A DNA stretch of 64,000 nt, from positions 51,651,115 to 51,715,114 of the forward strand of contig JALIRH010000004.1 of the NCBI GenBank assembly GCA_023055505.1, in the 5' to 3' direction. Each line of letters starts with the position of its first letter. The stretch's first letter is position 1. The notes under the pieces are model-generated. The model searched no databases. It was not told the DNA's origin and saw only the letters and a program-made list of their open reading frames with translations. The position numbers and the translations under genes are program-made. Shown here piece by piece: positions 26,050 through 37,945 of the stretch. This DNA is from Callipepla californica brunnescens. Taxonomy: Eukaryota > Chordata > Aves > Galliformes > Odontophoridae.

Positions 26050-26460
26050 AACGCCGTGCTGCTTAACACCAAACCCAGGCTGCACAGCTCGGTGTCCAGG
26101 CAGGTCCTGACCATCTCCAGAGAAGGAGATCCACCACCTCTGTGTGCAGCTCCAGTGCTCCATCACTACACTGGGAAGAAGTTCCCACACATACTTGTGC
26201 TTCAGTTTGTGGCCATTTCCCCTCGTCCTATCACCACACACTGTTGAGAAGAGTCCAGCATCGTCCCTTTGCCTCCCACTCCTTAGGTATTTATAGATTT
26301 GAATCAGATCCTCTCTGAACAGCCCCAGGTCTCTCAGCCTTTCCTCATAAGGGAGATGTTCTATGCCCTTTATCATCTTTGTAGCCCTCTGCTGGACTCT
26401 TTCCAGGAGATCCCTGTCTGTTTTGTACCAGGGAGCCCACAACTGGACACGATACATACA
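26050..26460 (-). mobile_element. CR1 retrotransposon fragment with pol 3' region
   Basis: About 410 bases of antisense CR1 covering the C-terminal part of the second open frame and the start of the 3' region. DNA landmarks are TGGCCATTTCCCCTCGTCCT, CTTAGGTATTTATAGATTTG and CTCATAAGGGAGATGTTCTA. The typical 3' octamer end is missing. Compared with the CR1 consensus I remember, about 25 bases are deleted near 26315. Its 5' truncated side abuts the next CR1 piece at 26464. Confidence 0.95.
26160..26457 (-). pseudogene. remnant of CR1 ORF2 (reverse transcriptase protein, C-terminal end)
   Basis: The minus strand starting at 26457 is open and reads like the CR1 ORF2 C-terminus: LLERVQQRATKMIKGIEHLP, then YEERLRDLGLF, later DRTRGNGHKLKHK. 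These motifs lie downstream of the reverse transcriptase catalytic core, which is absent. A short in-frame deletion follows LGLF, removing residues normally present there. The frame is lost before the last conserved block (around 26120-26160). It is a dead fragment and not a host gene. Confidence 0.9.
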
Positions 26461-26463
26461 TGA

Positions 26464-26704
26464 ATCATAGAATCACCAAGGTTGGAAAAGACCTACAAGA
26501 TTATCCAGTCCAACAGTCCACCTATCTCCAATAGTTCTCACTAAACCATGTTCCTCAACACAACATCTGAATGTTCCTGGAATACCTCCAGGGTCAGTGA
26601 CTCCAACACCTCCCTGGGCAGCCCATTCCAGCTCCTGAACACTCTTTTGGTGAAGCAGTATTTCCTAACATCCAGACTGAAAGACCTAGTTTCAAACCCC
26701 CTGA
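26464..26704 (-). mobile_element. CR1 fragment, middle piece of the cluster
   Basis: Begins with AATCATAGAATCACCAAGGT, the antisense octamer end, then GGAAAAGACCTACAAGATTA. It continues through CACCTCCCTGGGCAGCCCAT to AGTATTTCCTAACATCCAGA. It has an intact 3' end and a truncated 5' end at about 26704. Confidence 0.93.
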
Positions 26705-26706
26705 GG

Positions 26707-26807
26707 AGCTATAAGATATGGTAGCTTGTGGTAGCAATGATAACGGGTGGATGATTGGACTACATGATCTTGTAGGTCCTTTCCAACTGTGTGATTCTAT
26801 GATCCTG
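26707..26807 (+). mobile_element. CR1 3' end fragment, right piece of the cluster
   Basis: GATTGGACTACATGATCTTG, then TAGGTCCTTTCCAACTGTGT and GATTCTATGATCC form a good sense CR1 terminus with octamer repeats. It is oriented opposite to the two neighbouring fragments, so the three make a head-to-head arrangement. Confidence 0.9.
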
Positions 26808-27280
26808 AGTCAGTAAGTCAAAGTTTGTTTAGCACGACATCATAAACAGCAGCTCACGGGCTTTGCTGAGAGCCAGGCACAGCAAAGAGGAAGAATCTTA
26901 TGAGCAGCTCACACAGATTTCATTTGTAGCATGCACAGACCTCATAGAATGGATTCTCTGCAATCCAGCCTCCCTGCTCGAGAAGCAGCACTCGCAAAAC
27001 CGTGAGCCTTTGAGATCACACTGTGATCTTCTGAAGCACTGTCTGAGTGAGTCTGGGCATCCCTCAGCAGAAGTCACCTGAATTTCAAACCCTTTGTAAG
27101 TTTAAGAGATGAGAAGAAGGGCTCCTTCTTCAGCTTGGCAACTGAAACCTGCTTGAGTGAAACAGCACAGGGAGATATCCAGCTCACAGTCTGAACCAAT
27201 AGCAAAGAGTAAGTCTGGTATCAATTCAAATACCCAACACAGACAGAATAATGAAGTCAGAAGCCCAACACTTATTGTTG

Positions 27281-27303
27281 GGTTTTTTTTTGTTGTTGTT
27301 GCT
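27281..27303. repeat. T-rich and TTG-repeat tract
   Basis: GGG, nine T, then TGTTGTTGTTGC-type triplets. It is a low-complexity microsatellite-like patch. Confidence 0.8.
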
Positions 27304-27778
27304 ATTCTGTGTTTGTTGGTTTTGTTTCTTCTCACCCCATGAAAACAGTTTAAACATAATTGCATGCCAGATTATTACTTGCCTTCCCATGCATTATTAA
27401 CAAAACTGCCACAAATGAAATAAGCTGTCTACATTTTCTAATTCCACAATTATGAAATGCCTCTTCTTTACCACAGGAGAGCATTTGAGTTGAGACAATT
27501 TTCATTTTGTGTTTGTCATCAAGACTGCGGTGCATGTCAATGACAAAGTAAATCACTTCTATTTGCTATCTTTTGTGTAGCCAGCAGGAGATATCTTTAG
27601 GCTTTTTGCAATACCACTATTGCAACAGAGCAGCAGGCTATGAAGCCAGGGCTGGCTAGTCCCAAGATGCTACCACCAGCACTGCAAGTTCTGCAATGGG
27701 AGCAGAAACTTGCACCATCCTCAGTCCCCACCACTCAGATGACAGCACAAAGGTCTTTGGGTGGACAAATTCAGAATT

Positions 27779-27825
27779 AGAATCATAGAATGGCTTGGAT
27801 CACAAAGACCATCAAGTTCCAACAC
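27779..27825 (-). mobile_element. CR1 3' tip, very short
   Basis: AGAATCATAGAATGGCTTGG followed by AAAGACCATCAAGTTCCAAC is the antisense CR1 3' tip of about 47 bases, a strongly 5'-truncated insertion. Confidence 0.85.
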
Positions 27826-29539
27826 CAAAGGTGAAGGAAACATAACCAATTTATTTTGGTTTTAGGACAAATTTAGCACAAAGAAATAGCATTCGTTTTC
27901 TTGTTGGTGGTGCTGTGTTACATTTCTAAGTTTATATTTCACGGCCTCTCTAATTTTAAAGGCTGGCTGCAGCATTCACAGAGGTTCTGAAACAAGATCT
28001 GAAGCTTCAGAAAAGATCTGAAAAAGGACAGAGGGATCAGAGGTTGAAATAACAGTATGTGTGTGAAGATAGAAAGAACAGGGGTCAAGCACTTAACGAA
28101 GACAGAGGGGAAACAGCAAAGCAGTCTTCATGTGTCTAAGAGGTCTCTGCACAAAAGAAAGGATTGGTTGTGGACAACTGTGTTGACAGGGCCAGGAGCA
28201 AGAGACTTTAATTGTATTAATGAAAAGCTCTGTCAGCAGATGAACTGTTGAACAAGGAGAACAGTGAACTGCTAAATAGGATGACAGCAGGTACAGAATT
28301 CCCATTACAGGAGAGTTTTCAGACAAAGCTGTCTGGCATGTTTGAAGTGGAGCTGACTCTACCTCAGAGCGCAAGGACAGAGTATGTTCACTTCCTAACA
28401 TAAGATGATTGTGAGGAACAATTTTGCCCCCCCCAGGGAAGACCACAGCTCCAGCTACACATGAATTTAAAAACTGGAGTCCTTCAAAGTAACTACATTT
28501 GGGTACTTCTACCCCCATTACTGTACAAGTCTTGGATTTCATTTCCCTTATCCCATTCATTCACTGAGTCTATATTCAGCAAACAACACTGCTTTAATAA
28601 CAAAAAGGTGCTAATAATAAAAGCTAATAATAGAAGGTAGGGTGAAGGAAACACACTGCAACCTCAGAATAGGTCTCAGAAATAGGATGCTCTGCAGAAT
28701 TCCCAGCTAAGCACCTCATCATTGCATGCAAGCCATCTAAAGCAGTGTTTTCCAACCTGTGTAGCACAGGCAGCTCAGGGCCACTGGTAAGGAAAAACAA
28801 AAGTGCTAGAAAGGAAAGCAAACACGGTGCCAGCAAGCCTCATTTACTATTTAGGATTCTGCACTGTTTTTGGAACTAACTTAGATCTCTAAAAATCAAA
28901 ATAGTTTCACACTCACTAGCATCTGGCTCAGGGCCTTAGAAAATTCCCCAGGCAGATGTGAAACCTTGCAAAGACTCCTAAGGCAGAGGGTCAGGGTTTC
29001 CCATAGAAGCAACCTGAGCAAGATGCTGTGCCCCTGCCTGGCTTTGGGAGCTGATGTCGAACACCACGTCGTAGTTTTCTAAGGAGACAAAGCAAGCCCT
29101 GATTTAGTGGGCAATATATTCAAATTCAATTCTAGTTTAGGCCCTATACCAGATTAATTTCTTGGAGTTCTGATGGTCAGTCATAAAATCTGCTACCTCC
29201 CGTTTCTGTTATTTTATTTAAAAGCACTTTTATTTTCCATTTTCATTGCTGGCCTGCTGCCAGGGTGGCTTTGCCACTGCAAAACTCCAGCCACATTTAT
29301 TTAGTCATGATATGAACAGCATCTCATCTGCAGGACATCAGTCATAGCCTACTGCAGTCAGAACTTGCAATTAGGTAATTGTGGTTGTAAAGACTCAGCA
29401 CAAAAAGTATTCCTCCACCTGCAGAGCCCTTCTGAAATCAACTGTCTCCAGGGGTGCCAAAGTCCATCCATATCCTTCATGAGGGGTACCTAGGGAATGT
29501 TCGTGTATCCCTGGTCTAGCAGAAGAAGGAGCCTAATTC

Positions 29540-29559
29540 TTTTTTTTTTTTTTTTTTTT
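29540..29559. repeat. T20 homopolymer tract
   Basis: Twenty uninterrupted T. The flanking sequence shows no recognised retrocopy or SINE body. Confidence 0.97.
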
Positions 29560-30949
29560 CCTCAGAATTTGGGTCCACTTAAAAACCACAGAAAAATCAG
29601 ATGGTTCCAGTTTTATTAGTATGAGTCTGAAAAGCAATCAGTGCTGAAATTGAAGATAAGTCTTTTGAACAGTAGCAAATGTTTCAGTTTTATGGTATAA
29701 ATTTTCTGTATTTTTTTAATAGTACAATTCTTTTGTGATAGAAATTTTTAAAACTGGTAATAAAATCTCCAACCTTTTGTGAGCACTTCTCTCCTAATCT
29801 TCATATAATCCTCCCTAATGCCTTTCAGTGTAAATCTCTACTATGTGCAGCATCTTATTAGCAAGACAACGAAAATAGCACAAGAAACCTCTACCGAACA
29901 GCACAAGGGGATTAAGGAAGGATTAAACAGTAACGACACAATGAAAATGTTGAAGCTGTGTATTCACCATAAGCACTCTGCTTTTAACACTCTCTCTGGT
30001 TCAGTTACCCAAGCCTTAGGATTGCCCTTTGGGATGTGCAATAGCAGCTCCCAGCCCACATCTCATAACTTACGGCCAGTTCTCCAACGTAAGAAGATGG
30101 ATAAGGATCCTATTCTTAACATATATGAAAAACTGAGTGCGTATGCACCAGAAAATGGATAGTAAAAGTCAATAGGTTCTTTCTAGACAGCAGAGCTTTG
30201 CATTTCTTCAGGATGATGATGCTTTTAGTGATGTGGGGTTATTACCTGAAAGGTCTCATTCCCACACACAGAGTATCTCTTTCCAGAGATCTTTCCGGAG
30301 CTCACCCTCACAACACACATCTCCAGCAGGGGAAGCACACACAGAACCGCAGAGGCATCTTTTGAGGTCCAGCCCCATGCAAACCTATCTTGTCTGGCAG
30401 TCACTTGTATGAGAATTATCCTCGGGCCTTTAATTCACACACAGCATTCACTGCTGGTACTAAACGAAGTGGTTGGAAGTGGAATTGCTCAGATCAAGGC
30501 TCCTACTGAGATCTCTGCCAGGGAAGAGGTGTGCCACCACTTCCAGCAGTTCCCCAGGTGTAGGGGAAGCTGAGATCCACAGCCTGTAGTGAGAGCAGCC
30601 ACCCCCCAAGGTGCATCTGTGCCCTACAGTGGTCTCTCTCCTTGAAAAATTGACCCTAAATCTAAAATACATTCTTACTGAATATTTAAGATCAACCCTA
30701 TTTACTGCAAAAGAGCACAGTATTGATCTGGCAACGGTTTAACTTGTCAGAGGTAAATCAGGGCCTGCAGCAGGATTCTATTAAGTTATTGGAAAACCCA
30801 TTTCCTCGTTAGGGAAAACACTGTGCAATCAGCACTACATCCACAATACAAATAGCATGGCACCAAGTGTTTGTGCACATCCTCTGCCGTCTAGTGGCAT
30901 CTCAGAGTTGAAGATCTTTTACAATGAATTATGTGTGGGCATTACCTCC

Positions 30950-31122
30950 AGCATCATCCAGTACTGCTGCCAACCCACCCCCACCATACCCATTAACCAT
31001 GTCCCTCAGTGCCAGATCTCCACGTTTCTTGAACACCTCCAACGATGGTGACCCCTGCCCACTCTTTTGGAAAAGGAATTTTTCCTAATATCCAACTTGA
31101 ACCCTCCCTGGGCCAGAGCAGG
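30950..31122 (-). mobile_element. CR1 fragment
   Basis: Antisense CR1 blocks in order: CAACCCACCCCCACCATACC, ATGTCCCTCAGTGCCAGATC, CTTGAACACCTCCAACGATG, TTTTTCCTAATATCCAACTT. The extreme 3' tip is degraded. Confidence 0.9.
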
Positions 31123-33515
31123 CATAGCAGGTCTGGTCACTAAACTGATAACTGTAGAGGTTAAAAAGGCAGATTCTAAAATCAGGCAGCAGCACATGCT
31201 GAGGAAACATAAACCTCAAGAAGAAACCACTCTGAGCAGGAGATCAAAAAGCCACAAAATTAGGGCACACAACAGCCTATTTTGTGATGAGCTTCCAAGC
31301 CTCAGGTTAGGGCTTAACACATCCAGACAATGGTAAGGGAAGAACAAAAAAACCACTGATAGGTGTGGTATGGCTTCCCCAAGTGCAGTGGGCGCTTGGT
31401 CAAGAGTAATCCATAACACAGAGCCATAATGACACTGCCAGCTTTGCTACAGGGGTCCCTCCTTTGGGAGCACTGCTCCATGGATAATAGGAATGCGATA
31501 TCTTGGTGCAGAGGCCCTGACAAGTGCATGAGGATTTCTGCCTCTTACAGATGTGTCTTAGCAGCAAAAATTTTCGCATCAGATTTTCACGCACACCAAA
31601 TGCCTGCGGGCCTCACTCTGTGGGAGCACACTGCTGGGAGAGCTCGCTCCAACTGAGAACCTTTCTTCTTCTCTCCATCAAAATTTCAAGCGTCTGAAGG
31701 AAAGGAAAAAAAGAAAAATAAAGAAGGAAAGACTCCCACGTGTCACACACAGCCCTCAAGCCTTTCCAGTCTGCATGCCTGCACTGCTGCGGCTCACCCA
31801 GTGATCTGCATGCACTGCACACACAGCCTGCTCTAACGATGCAGTCTCCATGCACTCACCCTGGGGAAACGCACGTCCTTCTGTGTCACACCAGCTCCCT
31901 TCCAGGAGGCTCTTATTTGAGCTCCCCTGACCTCTGCTGTGCTCTTCCTTAAACAGAAGCCTTTCTGTCGGGGACTGTCCCGTAACAGCTATTTTGAACT
32001 CTTTGGAAGACTGTTGGTTTTACTGCAACACATCACCCCGGATGTCTTTCTCTACTCTCAGAAACCCTACTCCAGCAGAGCTTTGCCAGCTGTCACCTCC
32101 TGGGGTTTGTAAAGAAAGAAAAACTCATCACGAACCTAACTAATTACTTCAAAATGATGCTGCATAGGGTTTCATCCATTGTTCTTTCATCTCTCCTTTC
32201 TCTTTTATATGTATTCCCCTGCCCTCTGCTCTTCCCACTGTTGGATTCTGAGTGTTTAGCTTGATTCCTACCTGAATGCCAAAAGCAATGAGAAACGTGT
32301 GAAAGAAAAGAGACACAGGATGGCCCACTAGGGACAGGGATTCTCTGCACGTTGCCAAGCTGGTCATTAAAGTGGAGTAGTGCTCTAGTTAATGAAAAAG
32401 GGTAGGAGGGGGCTGCACATGTCCTCCCAAGCTGAGCCCTTTGCCAGAAGCTTGCTACAGGGTTAGCATGGCAGGGAACACAGCACAGATAGGAGAGCAG
32501 CTCTCCAAGATAAACCTCTGGGGAGTCAAATAAGTCAAATTCAGCTCTGACCTCCTCTTCTGTAATCCCAGCTGGTTTAAGATAGCTATTTAAACGCTCT
32601 CACCTAAGAGGGAAAAAGCACATGGAAAACACAGTGAAGCAGCTGCTCTCTCCCCAGCACAGCTCTGTGCAGCAGAGCAGGATGCCAAAAACTTGTCTTG
32701 GCATGTGAGCACACAGCAGGCTTTGGAGAGAGAACTTGGAGGCTTTTGAGCTAACAAAGAAAAATTATTTTGAGTGCTTCGCAAGAAAACACCTTTCTAA
32801 TGGATCTATGTTTTGATTTTCTAGAGCAGAGCCTTGGGTTACACAGATGTAGAAATGAGAAATCTGGCAACCACACGCTCTGCAGCTTTTATCATCATCT
32901 ACCTGTGCCTTCCTAACCAGAGGCTCCATTTAATTACAAAAGCTGTGCTAAGCACAGATGCCAAAAACACAGTCAAAAGCCCAAAACTATTTTCCTGGTG
33001 GCAGGTGAAGCAACTCTCTCTCTTTGCAGAGCCAAGAAACATCTATCAAAGTGGCCCCTCTTCTGTCACTCCTTCCCTTTGTTGCTCCAGCTGCAGGCAA
33101 TCAACACCGCTGAGATTTTTCCTAAAGCACAGCGCAAATTAGAAGACAAAAGAGATGCCTGCAATGAGATCTGGCTGCTCATTCCACTTGCAGAGCCCAT
33201 TTCACAGGCCAGCTCTCCCAGCATGGCCAGGAGCAAGGAAACAAGCTCCTGTGGCACATATAAAGCAGCCACAGGCTTCACTTCCTTAGGGTCTCCCTAC
33301 AGAGCTCACAGATCTCCAGAAACTCAAAAAGATTGTTTTTCTGCCAGTTTCCAGTACTTGCCTGGATTAGCAGTGCTCACAAGCATGAAAGCTCAACCAG
33401 GTACAGAGCAGCTAAGCAATATGTCCCTCTGGTTATAGGTCAGCAAGGGTTGCAAGCAGTGGGCAGTCTCAGCACCACTTCAATCTGTCTTCACTTTGCC
33501 ATGCAGCAGCTGCAC

Positions 33516-33605
33516 TGAATGGTTTGAGTTGGAAGGGATTCTTAAAGGCCAACCTGGATCGACTAACCTACAGTGAACAGGGACACCCACAACTCCATCA
33601 GGTAT
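33516..33605 (-). mobile_element. CR1 3' end fragment
   Basis: TGAATGGTTTGAGTTGGAAG, then GGATTCTTAAAGGCCAACCT and CAGGGACACCCACAACTCCA match the antisense CR1 3' end. It lies about 80 bases left of the inverted-repeat element at 33686. Confidence 0.88.
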
Positions 33606-33685
33606 CTCTGCTCTGGTATCTCCACTTGTAACACAGTACTGGAGGTCAGGCTGTTCCATCCATGCTCAAGCCTCAAACAGAAAAG

Positions 33686-33775
33686 TGACCTGATTTCCAG
33701 GAGTCCTGAGCACCACAAATTCCCATTGAAATCAAGGATAACAACAAGATTCGGCACCTCTGAAAATGAGGCCAT
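33686..33775. repeat. ancient amniote-type inverted-repeat (hairpin) element
   Basis: The left arm reads GACCTGATTTCCAGGAGTCC then TGAGCACCAC; the right arm reads CGGCACCTCTGAAAATGAGG then CC. The arms are imperfectly complementary, with about two thirds of the first 24 positions matching. The centre CCCATTGAAATCAA resembles a palindrome-type sequence I remember as common in turtle and crocodile genomes (arms like CCTGATTTTCAGAGGTGCTG). I take it as an old MITE-like copy. The family name is not certain. Confidence 0.65.
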
Positions 33776-34219
33776 GTACTCTTCGAGGTGGCTAGGCACA
33801 CGTTTAGAAGCGAGTTTGAAAATCTGGCCTGCTAATTTTACTTTCCAACAAAATGCTTCTTATTTATAGCTCAGACTGTATCAAGTATAGCAACGTAGTA
33901 TATCCACCCAGGAACTGGGGTGAAAGGCAAGAATGAGGGCAAAAAATTGCAAGAGGAATTGAAAAGGATTGGAAGGAGAGAGGGGGAGGGAAAACAGTGA
34001 TTTTCTTCAAGCAGAATCACACTAGATATTTGAGTAAAGGGCAAGCATCACACAGGGCAGGTTCGCAGGAGAAGGGATACAGGCAGTGCTCAGTGCTACA
34101 AGCCACTGAGTAACCAACCAGTGTTGTTATGCAAAATGCAGATTTTGAGCTGTAATGCAGAAACTGGAGGTCTTCCTTGCAGATCTATAAACAAATACCC
34201 CAAATCCTGAGCAGATACC

Positions 34220-34300
34220 TGGTGTAGGGAACCTGCTTTGGCAGGGGGGTTGGACTCGATGATCTCTTGAGGTCCCTTCCAACCCCTATGATCCTATGAT
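34220..34300 (+). mobile_element. CR1 3' end fragment
   Basis: GGGAACCTGCTTTGGCAGGG, then GTTGGACTCGATGATCTCTT, GAGGTCCCTTCCAACCCCTA and two TGATCCTATGAT-type octamers give a clean, little-diverged sense terminus. It resembles the copy at 54080-54148. Confidence 0.93.
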
Positions 34301-34800
34301 AATGCCCACTAAAGTTTCATACATTCAGCAGTCATCTTGGAGGAAGACAATCTCTCATTTCCTGGTAAGTGTTAATTGTGAGGATATGACACAGGCATGT
34401 GCACTGCTTCTCGTCGTCAAGATTTTGAAGCCAAGTGTTGTGCTGCATGTAAAGCACCTACTGTAAGATAAGCAGCTGTGCCCCTGCCCATGGTTGGCCC
34501 TAGAGAACAGACTGCAGAGTGCCAAGCAATGAAAAGGCCCTGGACTCACACAGCAGAAATCTGAAGCCACTGTGAATCTCTGCTAGTGAAACTGGTCCTT
34601 ATGGAACTAAGCAAGGGTTTGGGGGAATCTCTGAACAGCTCTCACATCCTAAATTCCCCATAAATCTCAGTTCCTCAGGTCTAGGCCTGAGGAACACAGC
34701 TTACACAGCCCACATGAATGAGCAGGGAAGACTCCTGTTCCCAAGACCAACATTGTGCCCTCTGGGGCATCCTTTCCCTTGCAAAGCAAGCTGGAATACT

Positions 34801-35060
34801 TAGAATCACAGAATCATTAAGGAAAAGACCACTGTAAGATCATCTAGTCCAACCCAAACCCACTCCCACCATGCCCATTGTGTGCCCACTGCCCATGTCC
34901 CTCAGTGTCCCGTCTCTACTGTTCCTGAACACCTCCAGGGATGGTGGTCCCACTATTCCTCGGGCAGCCTGTGCCAGGGCATCACTACACTTCTGGAGAA
35001 GAAACGTTTCCTGATATCTAACGTGAACCTCCTCTGGTGCAACTTGAGGCCATTACTTCA
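34801..35060 (-). mobile_element. CR1 fragment, about 260 bases
   Basis: Starts with AGAATCACAGAATCATTAAG and a truncated GGAAAAGACC (the usual GTTGGAAAAG has lost a few bases). It then runs through CATGTCCCTCAGTGTCCCGT, CGGGCAGCCTGTGCCAGGGC, TTCCTGATATCTAACGTGAA and GCAACTTGAGGCCATTACTT. Confidence 0.95.
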
Positions 35061-37811
35061 TACAAAACCAAATTTTACAAGAATTACATGCGGAATTAGG
35101 ATCAAGTGTAACTTAAAACAGTCTACAAGCAGAGAAGCTTAGCATTTGGACAATTGTAATACTCCATCTCACTTGCAGGCCCACAGCAGCACCAGGTAGA
35201 GGAACAACCATCTATTTTTTTCCTTTAAGGAAGAAGTGTTCCTTTTCCATCTTTCTCTCCACACACTCAGAGCTAACTAGGACCCAAACAGCCCTGAAGT
35301 ACAAGCACACCAGAGCTGGTGTGTCTTTCCAGAGGCTGCTGTGCTCCAGAATTCATTTCTCTACCCACTCAGTGTGTCTTTCTGCCTGGGTGAACCCTGC
35401 TGCATCTCAGGAGAATCCATAGCTCCCTCTTGTGTCCCTACAGCACCGCTGGTTCTTGCACCGAGCACCTCCAGCCACCTTAGCATCTGGACACCTCACC
35501 TTCAAGCACAAACTCACCCTGCTGGCACCAAAAATTCATGTGACCCCCACGAAGCTCAAGCTTTTCCTGCCTCCTGCCTGCACATGGCACTTTCCAGGCT
35601 GCAAGGTTGTAGATCAGTATCTCAAGGCAGCACTGAATGGAGCACAGTGAGCAGATAAAGTTGGCTTCCCTCAGCTCTGTCCAGGACAGGCACTGCATCT
35701 GGGTGTATCTGCAGGAATATGAGAGCAGTCTGCAGTGACATACAGCTGCAGTGCTGTGCCTGACGAAGCTGCTGGCTTGGAGGTTTCAAAAAGTGCATTT
35801 AAGCCTATCAGAGAACAGTGTTTCTTACATTTTAGGAACCTAAATTATTCATTATTCCAAAGAAAGGAGCCTTTTTTGTTGTTTTGGTTTTTGAGTTTGG
35901 AACAAATTCAGAGAGAAAGAGATCAAATAAAGATGCCCCAAAACACGCTGATCTGAAGGAAATCTGGCAAGTCTCCCAATTTTTGCACAAGAGAGCTGCC
36001 CCAGGGCCTGACCACAGCTACAGTGTGTTTTCACCATCATTCCCATTGATGCTTTTCACACGCTGTCCCTTTCTAACATTCCTCTTCGGATTCAGAGGAA
36101 ATGAAGGCCCAGCTGAATCCGAGCCCAGATGCATTTGTATCTATTTTTTCCCATTTCCTCTTGGTTTATATCACCAATTAGCTGATACCAACGTGTATAT
36201 TAAATGGAATTAGCTTGTTGTTGAAAGGCAGCGACAGAAGGGAAAGAGGTTCATACACTGCGCTGTTCTCCGCTAAGCAGCTTTGTTCTGATGGATGTTA
36301 CCAGATATTAGTCAGCATCAAATGAGCCTAATTGAATCACATGGCCACAGAGGTAATTAACCCTGCAGCAGGAACTATTCTTCAAGGTGAACCCATCAGA
36401 GCCACAGGAAAAAAGGAGGGATGATCACGGTGCCAAATTCATCTGAAAGAATCAGAGCTGGCAAGCCAGCAGCAGCTTCCTGCCTTTGGTCTCTGCTAGG
36501 ACACTGTGCCCTCGGAGACAGAAAGAGCCACACTGATGTGTCCCAATGCTGTCACTGCTACGATACCACCTGGGCAGTGGTGGGGACACTGTGCCAGCCC
36601 AGGGACAGACTCACATGGCTAACAAAGAGCACAAGCTGTAAGAACAGAGGGGTAGGCACAAATCTGTTTGCTGTGTTCTCTATGACAATCAGCAAACAGA
36701 GCACTATGATCTTCTGGTGACACACTGAATGCAAAACCAGCCTTAAAGGAAGTCCGCCAAAGAAGTCTGAATGCCCGGATGGGATTTCCAGTGAAAAATG
36801 CACACTTGGAAAAATACTGCAGAGTGAGAAAAGATGGTTACTCCTTTAGGAAAGCTGCATGCGACTTCTAGCTTTTATACTCAATTTTACCTCTACCTAC
36901 CATTGAACATTCTGTGTACACACACAGCACTTTGGCTCGCTGCCTTTAAAATGTAGAATGATAGGTATGTGCCACCAGAGGGGACACAGCTCCTGTTTGC
37001 TCTGGGAATCTGCACTGAATTCCCCAACTTTGCTGCAATTAAAAATCTTAAATCTCTATGGAAGCAGCTGGCCTTTTTTTCTTCAACTGTTTTAATGGAT
37101 GAGCCTAACTTTAGGAGAATCCCAGGGATTGGGATTCTCAGGAGAATACCCAGAAGACTGGGTAATTATTTACCTTCTCTTCCCCCTTTAGGAAATTTTG
37201 GAGAGTAACTTTACTTTGTTTGCACAGCGCTTCGAGTCACAGCAAGAGAGCCACCGTACACTGATAGTGTTAATTACACAGCACATTAAATCCTTTTTTT
37301 AGTATCTAGCAGAAAATGAAAACTAAATTATAAAAGTTTGGTTACTGTCAGCTTTAGCACTCTATTCATTTATCCACTAAAAAATAGTGCATCAAAATTG
37401 CCCAGCACCAAAGCTGGACAGATAGAAACAGTGTGACCCAGAGCACATAGCAGCACTGATTTGTACCCAAAGGACAAAGCACAAACATTACGATTCACCC
37501 AGGGCATCATCAGCTCTGCCCAGGCTCTATTGGGAGCCTTTAGGAAATAATCTGTGTGATGGCTTGTGCAAATCTGTATAGCTTAATTTGGGCAGCTGAG
37601 TCTGGATGCTGGGGCTAGAACTCCAAAGTATAATCTCACTTCTCAATTTTTCAATATAGGTAATATTAGTTTGACAGATCTTACGCTTTGTGCTTCAGAG
37701 TCATACTAGGATCTTACAGATTTTACACTTTACCTTGCCTCTGCTTTCTGCCAGCTCCTTCTAGCTTTCTAGGACATACCTCAAGCTGTGCCACCACTGC
37801 TGAGAGAAGAA

Positions 37812-37945
37812 AATCATCACATGATTTTAGACCATCCAGTTCCAACTCTCTGCCATGGGCTGCTTGTCACTAGATCAGACTGCCCTGTCCAGCCTGGCCT
37901 TGAGCACCCCCAAGGATGGGGTATCCACAGCTTTCCAAGGTAGGA
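37812..37945 (-). mobile_element. CR1 fragment
   Basis: Shows GACCATCCAGTTCCAACTCT, GCCATGGGCTGC, GCCCTGTCCAGCCTGGCCTT and GAGCACCCCCAAGGATGGGG in antisense CR1 order. The 3' tip is diverged. Confidence 0.88.

Larger units (their letters stand above)
20606..34800 (-). other. sequence 5' of the SLC35F4 start exon, proximal part
   Basis: This is 5' untranslated region and promoter, or intron of a longer isoform; the sequence alone does not decide. No CpG island precedes the ATG. An AT-rich motif at 20839-20853 lies about 235 bases upstream and is only a weak TATA candidate. Repeats: CR1 at 21434-21592, 26050-26807 (three pieces), 27779-27825, 30950-31122, 33516-33605 and 34220-34300; an inverted-repeat element at 33686-33775; a T tract at 29540-29559; a TTG-rich patch at 27281-27303. 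No coding exon was recognised. Confidence 0.6.

Noticed and set aside
26044..26457. Minus-strand frame of 137 codons as a host gene
   Set aside because: Its first part is clearly the CR1 ORF2 C-terminus and the rest is out of frame relative to CR1. It is a retrotransposon remnant.
28093..28560. Minus-strand open frame of 155 codons
   Set aside because: No family resemblance, no good splice boundaries and no repeat origin seen. It is most likely a chance frame.
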